Source of the DNA: Mycoplasmopsis caviae
GTDB lineage: Bacteria; Bacillota_I; Bacilli_A; Mycoplasmatales; Metamycoplasmataceae
Assembly (NCBI RefSeq): GCF_024498215.1
Contig: NZ_CP101806.1
Location: 1,054,001-1,118,000 of the forward strand
Direction: 5' to 3'
Length of the DNA stretch: 64,000 nt
The notes beneath the pieces are model-generated. The model was given only the letters and a program-made list of their open reading frames with translations, was not told the origin of the DNA and ran no database searches. Below are positions 21,662-31,512 of this stretch, in pieces. The position numbers were made by a program, and so were the translations under genes. Positions within the stretch are counted from its first letter, which is position 1, and every line of letters starts with the position of its first letter.

Positions 21662-21699
21662 TTTATAAAAAGTTCTTGGTTGACATTGCAATATGGTTT

Positions 21700-21890
21700 A
21701 TAATATCTTTGATGTGTCCCCAATGTTGGACAATTACTATACCCATAGGGATAGTTGCTTAAGAGTATATAACTCCTTTCACTAGATAATTGAAAAGTAC
21801 TGTGCGCGGTTGCTTTTCTTCTTTAATCAAAATATTATTTTAATCTTCAATCTCCAAAGAGAACTTCGCCGTTCTCTTTTTTGATTTTTT
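21700..21890 (+). ncRNA. Candidate structured small RNA
   Basis: Between IS copies 1 and 2. A TATAAT (21701-21706) has a TTGGTT 17 bp upstream. Then come three hairpins: TGTCC/GGACA (about 21717-21733), ACTATACCC/GGGATAGT (about 21738-21757), GAGT/ACTC (about 21764-21776), and a strong terminator GAGAAC-TTCGCC-GTTCTC plus T6 (about 21861-21884). No ORF with a ribosome binding site fits. It is more GC-rich than its flanks. It does not match the conserved cores of SRP RNA, RNase P RNA or tmRNA as I know them. Confidence 0.45.
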
Positions 21891-22113
21891 ATGCTTCAAA
21901 TTGCTGCACACAGTAGCAAATTTATATTTAGTATTCAAATTTTTAAAGTTTAATGTTAAATTTAAAAATTAACATATTCTATTTATTTATAGGCTTTTTG
22001 GTCAAATGATTTTTTTGCATTTAATTAAATTTTAAAAGAAAGCTTAATTATTTAAAAATGTGGAAAGATTTCCATTAATTTTTATTTGCGTATTTTTGCA
22101 ACTTTCATTATTT

Positions 22114-24282
22114 TGATAATTTTCTTCTATTTTGTCCAATTTTTAAGGTTGTAAAAATTATAGCCAAAACACATAAAAGTTTGGCTATTTTTTTAATCAA
22201 AACAGCAAAAAATGTGTTATTTTTTGTTTTTGTGTGTACAACATTAAGGTTTACCGCATTTTTAAATGTTAAATTACATTTTTTAAAATTTTGCATATTA
22301 AAACATACAACATCATTAAGAAGTTGCTTTTAATTAATTCATTTTGTCTTCAATCCTAAAGTTTTTTCATAACTTTTGGGGATTGACATCATTTGTTAAT
22401 TTCTTTTAAATATTCTTCAATCAACAAATAAATTGTTGATTGAAATAAAAAATAACTTATTTAATAAGTATTGAGCCGTTGGCTCTTATTAAGACCTGTC
22501 GGTCTTAAGAAGCAAAACTTCTTTTTGTCTTGCTAGACAGGCTTTCTTCTTTTTAAAAAGAAGAAACAAGAAAAACTTACTTAAATGATTTGTAATTAGC
22601 GTCAATAAATTCCTTCATTTCTTTTGTAATATCATTTAACTTTTCAAGATTTTCACTTAATAGTTTTTTAATAAATTCAATGTCTTTATTGTTTGGGTTT
22701 GCAGAATTCTTAAATATATTTTCAAGTTTTTCAAATGTACTGGATGTTCATGTTCTATTATGAAGCATGGTTTTAATTGTAGCTCTTACACCTTGATGTT
22801 GTGGATCAAGATTTTTTGATATTGCATATACATCGATTGCACTCAATTCGTTTCCTTTCGGTACTCTGGCTTCATATTTTCTTTTCCCTCAACAAAGAAT
22901 AATTTATTTTCAGGAGTTACCATAGCTTTGCCTCTCCACTTTCAAACATAGAAACCCTAGCGCCATTATTATCAAATGGAGCAAGATATTTGTTGTCATA
23001 TCTCACAGTATGATTAACTATTTTTCTTTTAATTACAAGATTCATCTCTTCTTCAAAAATTTCAGTATTTGGCTTTCTAAAAACATTTGATTTTTACTTA
23101 CTGCTTCGGCCTTTTTAAATTGTTTGTTGTATTCATCAATTAAAAGTTCAATTTTTCCCAAAAAGTCTTCAAAACAGTTGATTCCGTTTGTATGAAAGAA
23201 TGTTCCTATTCATCTTTGCAATGTTCAAAATGATCTTTCAACATTTGGTTTTGCCTTTGGATTGTCGCTTGTTATAAGTTCAATTCCTCTTGCATTTAGT
23301 GCTTCTTCCATAATTGTTCTTGTACTATCTGAACCTCAAAAGTTCTTCTTCTATCCGTTATTATTACTTGTGGAATGCCATACCTTTTAAATAATTGTGT
23401 TAGAAGATTTTGATATCCAATTGTTGTTTCCTCAATGTCAATTCAGATTGCTAACAAACTTTTTGTTGCCGCATCAACAAGCATTATAAATATGGTACTT
23501 CTTACTTTCTCCAAAAGATGAAGTGGTGTTGCATCAATTTCAATAATTTGCCCAAAATCATAGTCAGAACTTTTATTTTGGTAAACACCTTTTAATGGAT
23601 TTTTATTTAGAATTTTTTCATAAATTTTAATAAACTGTGCCTCGATTTTAGAAATATCTTGACCGTTTTCTAAAAACATTCTTCTTCTCTTAATCTCATT
23701 TTTTACTTTTCTCGTTGCATATGAACTGCAATAACCAAGTCTAAGCATTCTTTTATAAAAGGTAGTGAAAGGCAACAATTTTTTTCATCATTAGTAAGTC
23801 TCATTATTGTAAAAATGCAACAAGGCTACACTAAGATCACCTTTTGATATTTTCTCAATATGTTCCACTAATTCATAATATCTATTAGTTAAATCAATAA
23901 TAACTGAATCACTTACTTTCACACCCCTAAGTTTATTTTTATTACCATGTGATATACTGATTGCATCTTGGTTATTTGTAGATGCAATCAATATTTGATT
24001 TCTATATCTTTTAATTGTTTTTGTTGATGTTCTACAACCTAATTTTCCTAATATTTTTGATATTTCGGCATTTGGTCTATTTCAATATTGTTGAATTTTT
24101 TAAATCTAAAATTTTTTTATCTTCATAATCAGTTGTTTTACCTGTATCAACTGCTTGAAATCTGGTTTTAATTACAAGATTTTCCATAATTTAAATTCTC
24201 CTTTTTAAAATAATAATTGAAACCTAAAAATGGACAAAATAAAAGATAAAAACAGGGTGGACAAAATAAAATAAAACCATTA
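22114..24282 (-). mobile_element. IS1202-like element, copy 2
   Basis: A 2169-bp element, same ends and orientation as copy 1. The target duplication is 24 bp on the low side (22090-22113) and 25 bp on the high side (24283-24307), differing by one T in a run; it starts GTATTTTT and ends CATTATTT. It abuts the promoter of the PTS gene. Confidence 0.9.
22577..24187 (-). pseudogene. IS1202-like transposase, copy 2, frameshifted
   Basis: Same protein as copy 1. Differences: the run ahead of TTGTTGAA near 24110 is short, a frame break lies at LHLLEKVRSTIF where one A is missing (ATGAAGTGG context near 23515), and SKKSNVF loses frame near 23090. The site encoding GVRATIKT (near 22785) is intact here although it is broken in copies 1 and 5. 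Confidence 0.8.
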
Positions 24283-24318
24283 GTATTTTTTGCAACTTTC
24301 ATTATTTTTGCCTAAATA

Positions 24319-24324
24319 TATAAT
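24319..24324 (+). promoter_or_regulatory. -10 box of the PTS gene
   Basis: TATAAT 58 bp before the start codon. Its -35 region falls at the edge of the IS copy 2 target duplication (24283-24307), so the duplication has kept the promoter intact. Confidence 0.55.
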
Positions 24325-24329
24325 TTAAA

Positions 24330-24353
24330 TACCTTAATATTAATATTAAGGTA
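24330..24353. promoter_or_regulatory. 24-bp perfect palindrome, likely operator
   Basis: The half-site TACCTTAATATT is repeated exactly as its complement, giving a perfect 24-bp palindrome. It lies 6 bp after the -10 box and before the ribosome binding site, the expected position of a repressor site at the transcription start. The binding protein is unknown; the RpiR-type regulator at 4271 is one candidate. Confidence 0.65.
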
Positions 24354-24381
24354 ATTTACAAACGTATATGAAAGGAGAAAA

Positions 24382-26943
24382 ATGACTACAGCAGAAACTA
24401 AAGGCGAAGAAATTAAAAAATCTAAGCCTAAAGACAATAGTCGTAAAGGAAATTTTCGTAAAATTTTAAGTAAACTTTCTGGTGCTTTTATGTTACCAAT
24501 TTCAGTTATGTCTATAGCTGGTCTATTTCTTGGGGTTGGTGCAACAATTTCTAGTCAATTAGGTTCATATGAAATTGCTAGAATTATTGGTGAATTTATC
24601 AAATTACTAGGTGACCCTGTATTTGGTGCAATGCCACTATTATTTGCAGCAGCTTTCGTTGTGGCATTCACTGATGAAGCTGGTATTGGTGTCTTTGCTG
24701 CAATTATTGGATACTTAATATTCTCAGCAATACAAGCTCCATTCATCAAGGATGTTAAAGATACATCAGGTAATCTAATTGGTTATGACATTCTATGAAT
24801 GACTAAAAAGTATGCTACTGGTGTTAAACAAGTTGTAGGATCTTCATTAGGATTCAAAACACTTCAAACATCAGTTTTCGCTGGTATTTTAATTGGGGTA
24901 ATTGTTTCTTATCTTTACGATAAACTTCACACAATTAAACTACCAACAGTATTCTCGTTCTTTGGAGGAAAGAGATTTGTTTCATTAGTAACAATTATTT
25001 CAATGATTCCTCTTACTTTCTTCTTCCTACTAGTATGACCATGAGTTGGTATTGGTCTAAGTTACTTTGGTAACAGTATAGGTAAAGTTCCATATGGTTT
25101 TGAATCATTTATTTTTGGATTCATCGAAAGATCATTAATTCCATTTGGTCTTCACCACGTATTTTATGCACCACTTTGATGAACACAAGCAGGTGGTGAT
25201 TTAGCAAGTGCTATAACTGAATGACAAAAGAGTAACACTTTTGTAACTAATGGTGAAATTACAAAATGATTAACTAACCTAACAGATAAACCTGATAAAT
25301 GAGTTGGTGACTCATATATGGCAGTTAATGTTGCTGGTTTACCATTCAACACACTAACATGAACTAAGAATGGTTCAACCGAACCAATTACAATGCCAGT
25401 TTACAAATTCATCGCAAGTGAATTAGGTATTAAATTAGGTAGATTCCTACAAGGTAAATATTCATTTATGATTCTTGGTCTACCAGGTGCAGCAGTAGCT
25501 ATGATTTTAGCAGCACCAAAAGAAAATAGAAAAGTTGCTGCTGGTACAGTTATTCCAGCTGCACTAACAGCAATGATTACTGGTGTTACAGAACCTATTG
25601 AATTTACATTCTTATTCTTAGCACCATGACTATTCTGAGGATTCCATGCATTTTTCTGTGCACTTGCATTTATGCTAGCTAACTTGTTAGGTGTACACAT
25701 TGGTATGACATTCTCAGGTGGTATCATGGACTTAATTATCTATGGTATTATTCCAGTTCTTAAGGGAACAAACTTCTGATGATCATTAGTAATTGGAGCT
25801 GCATACTTTCCAATCTACTTCCTTGGTTTCTTCTTCTTTATTAAGAAATTTAATTTAGCAACACCAGGTCGTGGTGAAACAGTTAAATTATTCACAAAGA
25901 AAGATTTCCAAGAAAAACAAGACGCTAAAGCAGAAAGTAAAAAAGATACATCAACAAAAAATGCAAAAGAATATGCAATGATTCTTGCATTAGGTGGATC
26001 AAAAAACATTTTAAACACAAACAACTGTGCTTCAAGACTAAGATATGACATTAAAGACAGAAGTTTAGTAAATGAAGCAGAATGTAAGGCGGCAGGTGCT
26101 GTTGCTCTTAAATGAGAAGGCGACAAGCATGTTCAAGTAATTATTGGACCAGCTGCAGAACAAATGAATGCAAACATTAGAAAAATTTTAGCTTCTGGTG
26201 AACTAGATGACATCGTTGTTGAATCAAAAGAACACAAAGTAGAAACTGAAAAAGTTGAATCAATGACAGGTTGTTCAAAACCTGGTTGCGAAACTAAATG
26301 TGACTGTCATACTGAAGAACCTGTAATGGAAGAAAAAATGGAAGTTCAAGAAACTCCAGTTGCAGAAGTTGTGGAAGAAGTTCAACCTCAACCTGTTCAA
26401 GAAGCTCCAGTAACTCCTAGCGAAACAGCTACAATGGCAGATACAAAATGAGTAGATGAATCTAATGACTTAGATCGTCCTGTTGAATTCTTTGCACCTG
26501 CTATTGGTGAAGTTATTCCTTTAAGCCAAATTCCAGATGAAACATTTGCAAACAAATACTTAGGTGATGGTGTTGCAATTAAACTTAAGGCTGAAAAGAA
26601 GGCTTCAATTTGAGCTCCTGTTTCAGGTACACTTGAAACAGTGTTCCCAACCAAACATGCATATGGTATTACAACTGATGAAGGTATTAAAGTTCTTCTT
26701 CACATTGGTGTTGATACAGTTACACTTAATGGCGAAGGTTTCGAAACAAAAGTAAAACAAGGCAAGAAAATTAAAGCTGGTGACTTGTTATGTACTGTTG
26801 ATGTTGAACACCTATCAAGCCAAAATAAGGTAAGTGATCTAATTGTTATTATTCTAAATGAATCAGAACACAAACACATTATTGATACAGCTCTTGGCGA
26901 AAAAATGACCAAACGTGCTGACAAATTAATGCTTGTTAAATAA
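24382..26943 (+). CDS. ptsG: Glucose-type PTS permease, IIC-IIB-IIA
   Basis: 853 aa with all three domains fused. IIC (about 25-500): MLPISVMSIAGLFLGVGA, the substrate-site helix SLIPFGLHHVFYAPLWW, and ITGVTEPIEFTFLFLAPW. IIB (about 535-610): NTNNCASRLRYDIKD with phospho-Cys549. A linker rich in Glu/Pro/Val (about 620-695, with several Cys-x-x-x-Cys pairs, SKPGCETKCDCH) follows. IIA (about 705-850): FAPAIGEVIPLSQIPD, VKVLLHIGVDT with phospho-His774, and HLSSQNKVSDLIVI. It imports glucose or a related hexose/GlcNAc as the 6-phosphate. AAAGGAG precedes the start. The exact sugar cannot be fixed by sequence. Confidence 0.93.
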
Positions 26944-26956
26944 GATTAATTAACTT

Positions 26957-26997
26957 AAAAATGAACTCGCTTATACGGGTTCATTTTTGTTTTTTTG
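26957..26997 (+). terminator. Terminator of the PTS gene
   Basis: AAAAATGAACTCG pairs with CGGGTTCATTTTT and is followed by GTTTTTTT. Confidence 0.85.
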
Positions 26998-27092
26998 CTG
27001 TTACTTGTTTCCCTAAGTGCCTATCAAATAGACCCATTAGGAAATTTTAGCAAAATAAAATGAACCTTTGTAGCCAAAAGTTCACTCTATTT

Positions 27093-27584
27093 CTATTCTT
27101 TAATTTGTGCTTTTCCAACAACTTCAATGTCAAAATAATATTTTCTTCAAGTTAACCTAATTTTTTGATCTTTCGTTACTTTTTTCTCATCAAAGTATTC
27201 TAAATATAACTCATCAAAAAAGTGCATAGGACAAGAAAATGATTTACCCTTTTTAATTAATTTTAGAGATAAGTCATCTAAGATAACTTCAACGTTTTCG
27301 CTGATATCAAATTTAAGACTATTACCACTTTCCTTAAGTGCTGTTGAATTTATTGAAATACCACTTTTGTGCATTTTTTGCAATTCATTAAAAGCTTTAA
27401 ATCTCAAATCGCCATTGAAATTATAGTAGGCAGCATTATATTTAATTTCTAAATTTCTTGCTAACTCTTCAAGTGTGCTAAAAGGTCTAGATGCTCATAA
27501 TCTTCTACTGAAAGTAAAAAGTGAAGGACAATATCAGTATTTATTTTCGATTATGTTGACTTTGTATGTTTTGATTTTATTCAT
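27093..27584 (-). CDS. Hypothetical protein
   Basis: 163 aa under code 4, not recognised. It has aromatic-rich patches (NKYWYCPSLFTFSRRLWASR; YYNFNGDLRFKAFNEL) and no membrane segment or signal. Its start overlaps the stop of the HAD gene by 8 bp, placing it as the last gene of the ula transcript. The role is unknown. Confidence 0.75.
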
Positions 27585-28425
27585 TTATTAACCCTAATTC
27601 TTTAATCATTTTTGCAATACCATCATTGTTATTTGTATCAGCAATATATTTTGCTATTGCTTTTACACTATTTGTTGCATTACCCATTGCAACAGGAATT
27701 TTAACAGATTGCAACATACTTATGTCATTATCAGCATCACCAAAAGCAATTGCTTTTGATAAATCAATATTACTAATTTCTGCTAACTTAACCAATGTCT
27801 TACCTTTTGAAATTCCTATAGGCATTATATCAATAACACCACTTTGAGAAGATACTGTATATATAAATTTATTAAATTTGTTTGCAATTGTAAGTAGGGA
27901 GTCTATCTTCTCTTGTGGAACATTTTGAGTAATAATTAGTAGTTTAGCAAAATTAAATTGATCACTTATTTCTTTTAGGCTGCCTTCTTCATATTTTCAA
28001 CGATAAGGATTATCTTCTTTAATGTGTTGATAGATCATAAATTCAAATCAACGTGGATTAGTGAAATTATTTCCTCTCATTCCGTTAATATCATATGCTA
28101 AGAAGTCGATTTTGTTGTCTTCTAAGAAGTTAATTAATTCTTTAGCAATTGCTTTGTCAATTGCCTGAAAAAAAGGTATTTTTTTGGTAATTGGATCATA
28201 AATCATTGAGCCATTACCAGCTACAACTGGGTGTTTAATATTTAAATCTTCCATGAGTTTATAGTTCATATAATATGGTCTTCCAGTTGCAATTATTATG
28301 TTTTTATTTTCCTTTTGAAGCTGTTTTATAGTCTTCTTGGTCGACTCTAGTAGATTTTTTGACTCATCATAGAGTGTACCATCTAAATCAAAGATGAAGT
28401 ATTCAATATTATTTCTTTTGTCCAT
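27577..28425 (-). CDS. Cof-type HAD-IIB phosphatase
   Basis: 282 aa. HAD motif I FIFDLDGTLYDESKNLLEST (nucleophile DLD), motif II IIIATGRPYY, the C2B cap, motif III Lys in GISKGKTLVKLAE and motif IV AIAFGDADNDISML. Enzymes of this class remove phosphate from sugar phosphates or phosphorylated cofactors. The chosen start (MDKRNNIEYF) overlaps the end of ulaF by 17 bp; in-frame ATGs at 28437 and 28467 are alternatives. Its place in the ula operon suggests relief of sugar-phosphate stress, by inference. Confidence 0.88.
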
Positions 28426-29140
28426 AATAAGCATTCTTTCCATGCTTACGATTATAGTGTTTTTCAATTAATGCTCCCTGAGCACTTGAAGCATTGTTAT
28501 TTGAAATTATTAATGTATTAATAGCCATCTTTGCCACTTGTTCAAGTGTAAGAGCTAAATCAACAGCATCCTTTGGAGATTTAAATGACCAAGCAAAAGG
28601 ACCATGTTCTTTAACTAATGTAGCTGAGCATGCTTTTCAGTCAATTTTACGACTTTTAAAGGTTTCTATTATCACAAGACCTGTGTTGTGTTCATATTGT
28701 CCATTAATTTCTTGTGGACTCAAGGCTCTTGCACAAGGAACTGGTCCATAAAAATTATCTGCATGTGTTGTTCCAAAACAAGGGATATCTTTACCTGCCT
28801 GAGCAAACGAAACAGCATTAGGACTATGTGTGTGAACTATTCCTTTAATTTCAGGATTTTCTTTATAAAGCAATGTATGAGTAGGCGTATCAGAAGATGG
28901 GTTATATTTTGAATCAATAACATTGTTATCTAAATCTGTTATAACCATATCTTCAGGTTTAAGCGAATCATAAGAAACGCCACTTGGTTTAATAACCATA
29001 TATTTACGATCTTGTGTAATACCTGAAACATTGCCCCATGTATGAATAACAAGACCATATTTGACTAAAAGCATATTTGCATCGTAAACTTCTTGCTTAA
29101 GTTTTTTGATTTCTACTTCATATTTTTTGTCAAGAGTCAT
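28409..29140 (-). CDS. ulaF: L-ribulose-5-phosphate 4-epimerase
   Basis: 243 aa. It converts L-ribulose 5-phosphate to D-xylulose 5-phosphate at the end of the ascorbate path. Class II aldolase-fold motifs: LVIHTWGNVSGITQDRKYMV, IKPSGVSYDSL, the metal-site GIVHTHSPNAVSFAQAGKDI, and CFGTTHADNFYGPVPCARAL. The C-terminus (KHYNRKHGKNAYYGQKK) is the AraD/UlaF tail. The ATG overlaps the ulaE stop by one base (TAATG). Confidence 0.95.
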
Positions 29141-30018
29141 TATTTATCCCCTCCAACTTTAGCTCACATTTTGTCATAAAACTTATGTGCTTCGCTAATA
29201 TACTTGATTGCTTCTTCCTTAGTTTCGTTTTCTTTGTTTAATGACCACATTTCGATCATAATTGGTTGATTTAACTTAAGATCTTTTAAAATTTTTAAAA
29301 GATAAGGAAAATCAACAGTTCCGCTACCAAAAGGTGTATCTCTAAACTTTGTTGGAATAGTGTCTTTAAAATGGAATGCTACAATATGATCTTTAGCAAT
29401 TTCAAACTCATTGTATAAATCTTCCTTATTAGCTCATTGATAAATGTTACCTAAATCAGGATAAATTTGTAAATAAGGACTATTAATCATATTTATGTAT
29501 GTCATTGCTCTTGAGTTAGTTCCCATAAATCGTGTGTCCATAATTTCAAAAGCTAACATAACTGAATGCTTGCTTGCTTCTGTTACTGCTCATTTCATAC
29601 CTTCAATGAAGTTTTTTCTTGTTTCTTCATCAGCAGGTTCATAATAAACATCATAACCAGCAAGCTGAACAGTTCTAATACCTAATTTTTTAGCTAAAAT
29701 AATGGCTTTGGTCATTATTTCTTTTGCTTTAGCTCTAATTTTAGGATCTTTAGAACCGAAAGGATATTTACGATGACCACTGAGTGTCATTGAATTAAAA
29801 TTAAATTTGTGTTTGATTAGCAACATTTGAGCTTGAGCAATTTCATCGTCACTTCAGTCTAAACGTGCTAATCTACCTGGGGTTTCATCAACAGAAAATT
29901 CCATAAAGTCATAACCAGCAGACTTAGCAATAAGAATTTTTTCTTCAAGGCTAAATTTGTTGTTTATGGCTTTTTCATAGATACCTAATAAGCGGTTCTT
30001 ATTTTCAATATTTGGCAA
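29140..30018 (-). CDS. ulaE: L-xylulose-5-phosphate 3-epimerase
   Basis: 292 aa, TIM-barrel epimerase of the UlaE/SgbU type. It interconverts L-xylulose 5-phosphate and L-ribulose 5-phosphate. Key stretches: [100 protein letters not shown] and IMIEMW, with metal ligands Glu, Asp, His and Glu. No ATG fits the N-terminus; TTG at 30018 ([17 protein letters not shown]) is preceded by AAGGA at good spacing and lies within the ulaD 3' end, so a TTG start is chosen. Confidence 0.93.
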
Positions 30019-30652
30019 ATTCGTCCTTAAAGGCTTTGGCTGCTAATTCTGGATTTTCTGCATCTCTTAATGATCTACCAGCTATAAAGATAAAAATTGG
30101 AATATCTTTGAATAGCATAATGTCTTCAAGAGCTACACCGCCAGTAATAGTTACTTTAAAGCCTTTTTTGGCAAGTTTAGAAACGGCATCTATGTCTTTT
30201 TGTCCTCATTTAACTCCACTTGCTTGGCTATCTCTTGAACGGTGTCAAACAACTTGTGGGACGCCAACTTTAGCTCAAGCATCAACTTGATCTCAAGTAA
30301 AATTTGAAGTTAATTCGATTTGAACTTCTTTATCTTTGCCATATTCCTTGGCAATATTCATTGTTTCAACAATTGTTGGTACCTCAGCTGCACAAATACA
30401 GGTTGTGTAGTCAGCACCATTTTCGAAAAACATCTTACCGAATACTTTACCAGCATCAGCAATTTTGCCATCAGCAACAATTATCTTTGTAGGAAAAGCT
30501 TCTCTTAATGCTTTGATAGCTTTTTTACCCTCTGATGAAATAAGAATTGTTCCTACTTCAATAATGTCGATGTATTTTTCAACCTTTTTTGCACTTGCAA
30601 TTGCATCCTCAATTGTTAAGTTATCTAATGCAATCTGTAACATTGGTTTCAT
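29999..30652 (-). CDS. ulaD: 3-keto-L-gulonate-6-phosphate decarboxylase
   Basis: 217 aa, orotidine-monophosphate-decarboxylase suprafamily. Motifs: [35 protein letters not shown] (Glu of the active site), [12 protein letters not shown] (DxKxxD, here DGKIAD), and [12 protein letters not shown] with [14 protein letters not shown] for phosphate binding. It makes L-xylulose 5-phosphate and CO2 from 3-keto-L-gulonate 6-phosphate. The 3' end overlaps ulaE by 20 bp. Confidence 0.93.
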
Positions 30653-30660
30653 ATTAAATC

Positions 30661-31146
30661 CTAACCAAGGTATTTAGTATAGTCAACACCTTTAATGATT
30701 CCTATAATTTCTTCTTTTGTTTTAGCACTTGCTATTTTTTCAATGTTTTCAGGGTCTTCGAAAACAGCAATAATTTGTGGAATAGCAACAGCTGTATGTG
30801 TTTCGCCATCTTTTGCTGCTAGGCCCATTAAGATCTTAACTTCTCTTTCGTCGCCATCAAATTTAATTGGTTTTTTGAGTGTAATTAATGAGAAGCCGTT
30901 CCCAAAAACAGCATCTTGAGTTGCTGAAGCATGTGGCATTGCAAGACCTTCAACAATAATGAAGTAAGGTCCATTTTTCTTAACTGATTCTAGTATGTAA
31001 TCATAATACTTAGAATTAATAACTTTTGCTTTTTCTAATGGTAAGCAAGCTTGCTTAATAGCATCTTTTCAATCTTTTACTTCCACTTGAGTAACAATTG
31101 AGTTATTAACAATTAAGTTATCTAACAAGTTTAATTTATCAGCCAT
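30661..31146 (-). CDS. ulaC: Ascorbate PTS EIIA component
   Basis: 161 aa, fructose/mannitol-type IIA fold. The phospho-acceptor is His72 in EGLAMPHASATQDAV. Later strands: GFSLITLKKPIKFDGDE, VKILMGLAAKDGETH and AIPQIIAVFEDPENI. It receives phosphate from HPr and passes it to UlaB. It starts 2 bp after the ulaB stop. Confidence 0.93.
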
Positions 31147-31148
31147 TA

Positions 31149-31427
31149 TTACATCTTACTTTTTGCATCACTTAATGCAGTTTTAATTTCGTTAACATCC
31201 ATGATGTTTTTTAAACCATATGCTTTTGCTTTGCTTTTTGATACTTCTGAAACAAAGTTTGCTGTACATAAAACAACATCAAAGTTGTTTACAACTGTTT
31301 TGCCTTGACCTAGACCTAAGGCTTCAACTGTTCCAGGAATTGAAAGTTCTTTCATTGCTTGTTGAACTTTCATTTTGATAATCATACTTGTGCCCATACC
31401 TGAGCCACATACACATAATACTTTCAT
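31149..31427 (-). CDS. ulaB: Ascorbate PTS EIIB component
   Basis: 92 aa. MKVLCVCGSGMGTSMIIKMK is the lactose-type IIB phospho-Cys loop (Cys7). The rest, FDVVLCTANFVSEVSKSK, completes the small Rossmann-like fold. An AGGAGAT-type ribosome binding site precedes the start. A hairpin with T tail separates it from ulaA upstream, so ulaA may be made in excess of the enzymes. Confidence 0.93.
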   Translation of the reverse strand: MKVLCVCGSGMGTSMIIKMKVQQAMKELSIPGTVEALGLGQGKTVVNNFDVVLCTANFVSEVSKSKAKAYGLKNIMDVNEIKTALSDAKSKM

Positions 31428-31477
31428 GATATCTCCTAAATATATTTTGTATATAAAATATATCTTAAATAGTAATA

Positions 31478-31500
31478 AAAGCAGAAAAATCTGCCTTTAT
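31478..31500 (-). terminator. Attenuating hairpin between ulaA and ulaB
   Basis: GGCAGA/TCTGC stem with an AAAA/TTTT loop and T-rich 3' flank on the minus strand. Located inside the operon, it may reduce expression of the distal genes. Confidence 0.55.
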
Positions 31501-31512
31501 TTTTATTGCTTA

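Noticed and set aside
21700-21890. SRP RNA, RNase P RNA or tmRNA at this locus
   Set aside because: The conserved core motifs of these RNAs, as I know them, are absent.
19491-24282. Composite transposon formed by IS1202-like copies 1 and 2
   Set aside because: Each copy has its own distinct target duplication, so they inserted independently.
24555-26924. Several antisense ORFs of 60-110 codons across the PTS gene
   Set aside because: Shadows of a strongly conserved coding frame; no ribosome binding sites or recognisable products.
28494-30919. Plus-strand ORFs opposite the ula genes
   Set aside because: All lie antisense to clearly conserved enzymes and have no start signals.
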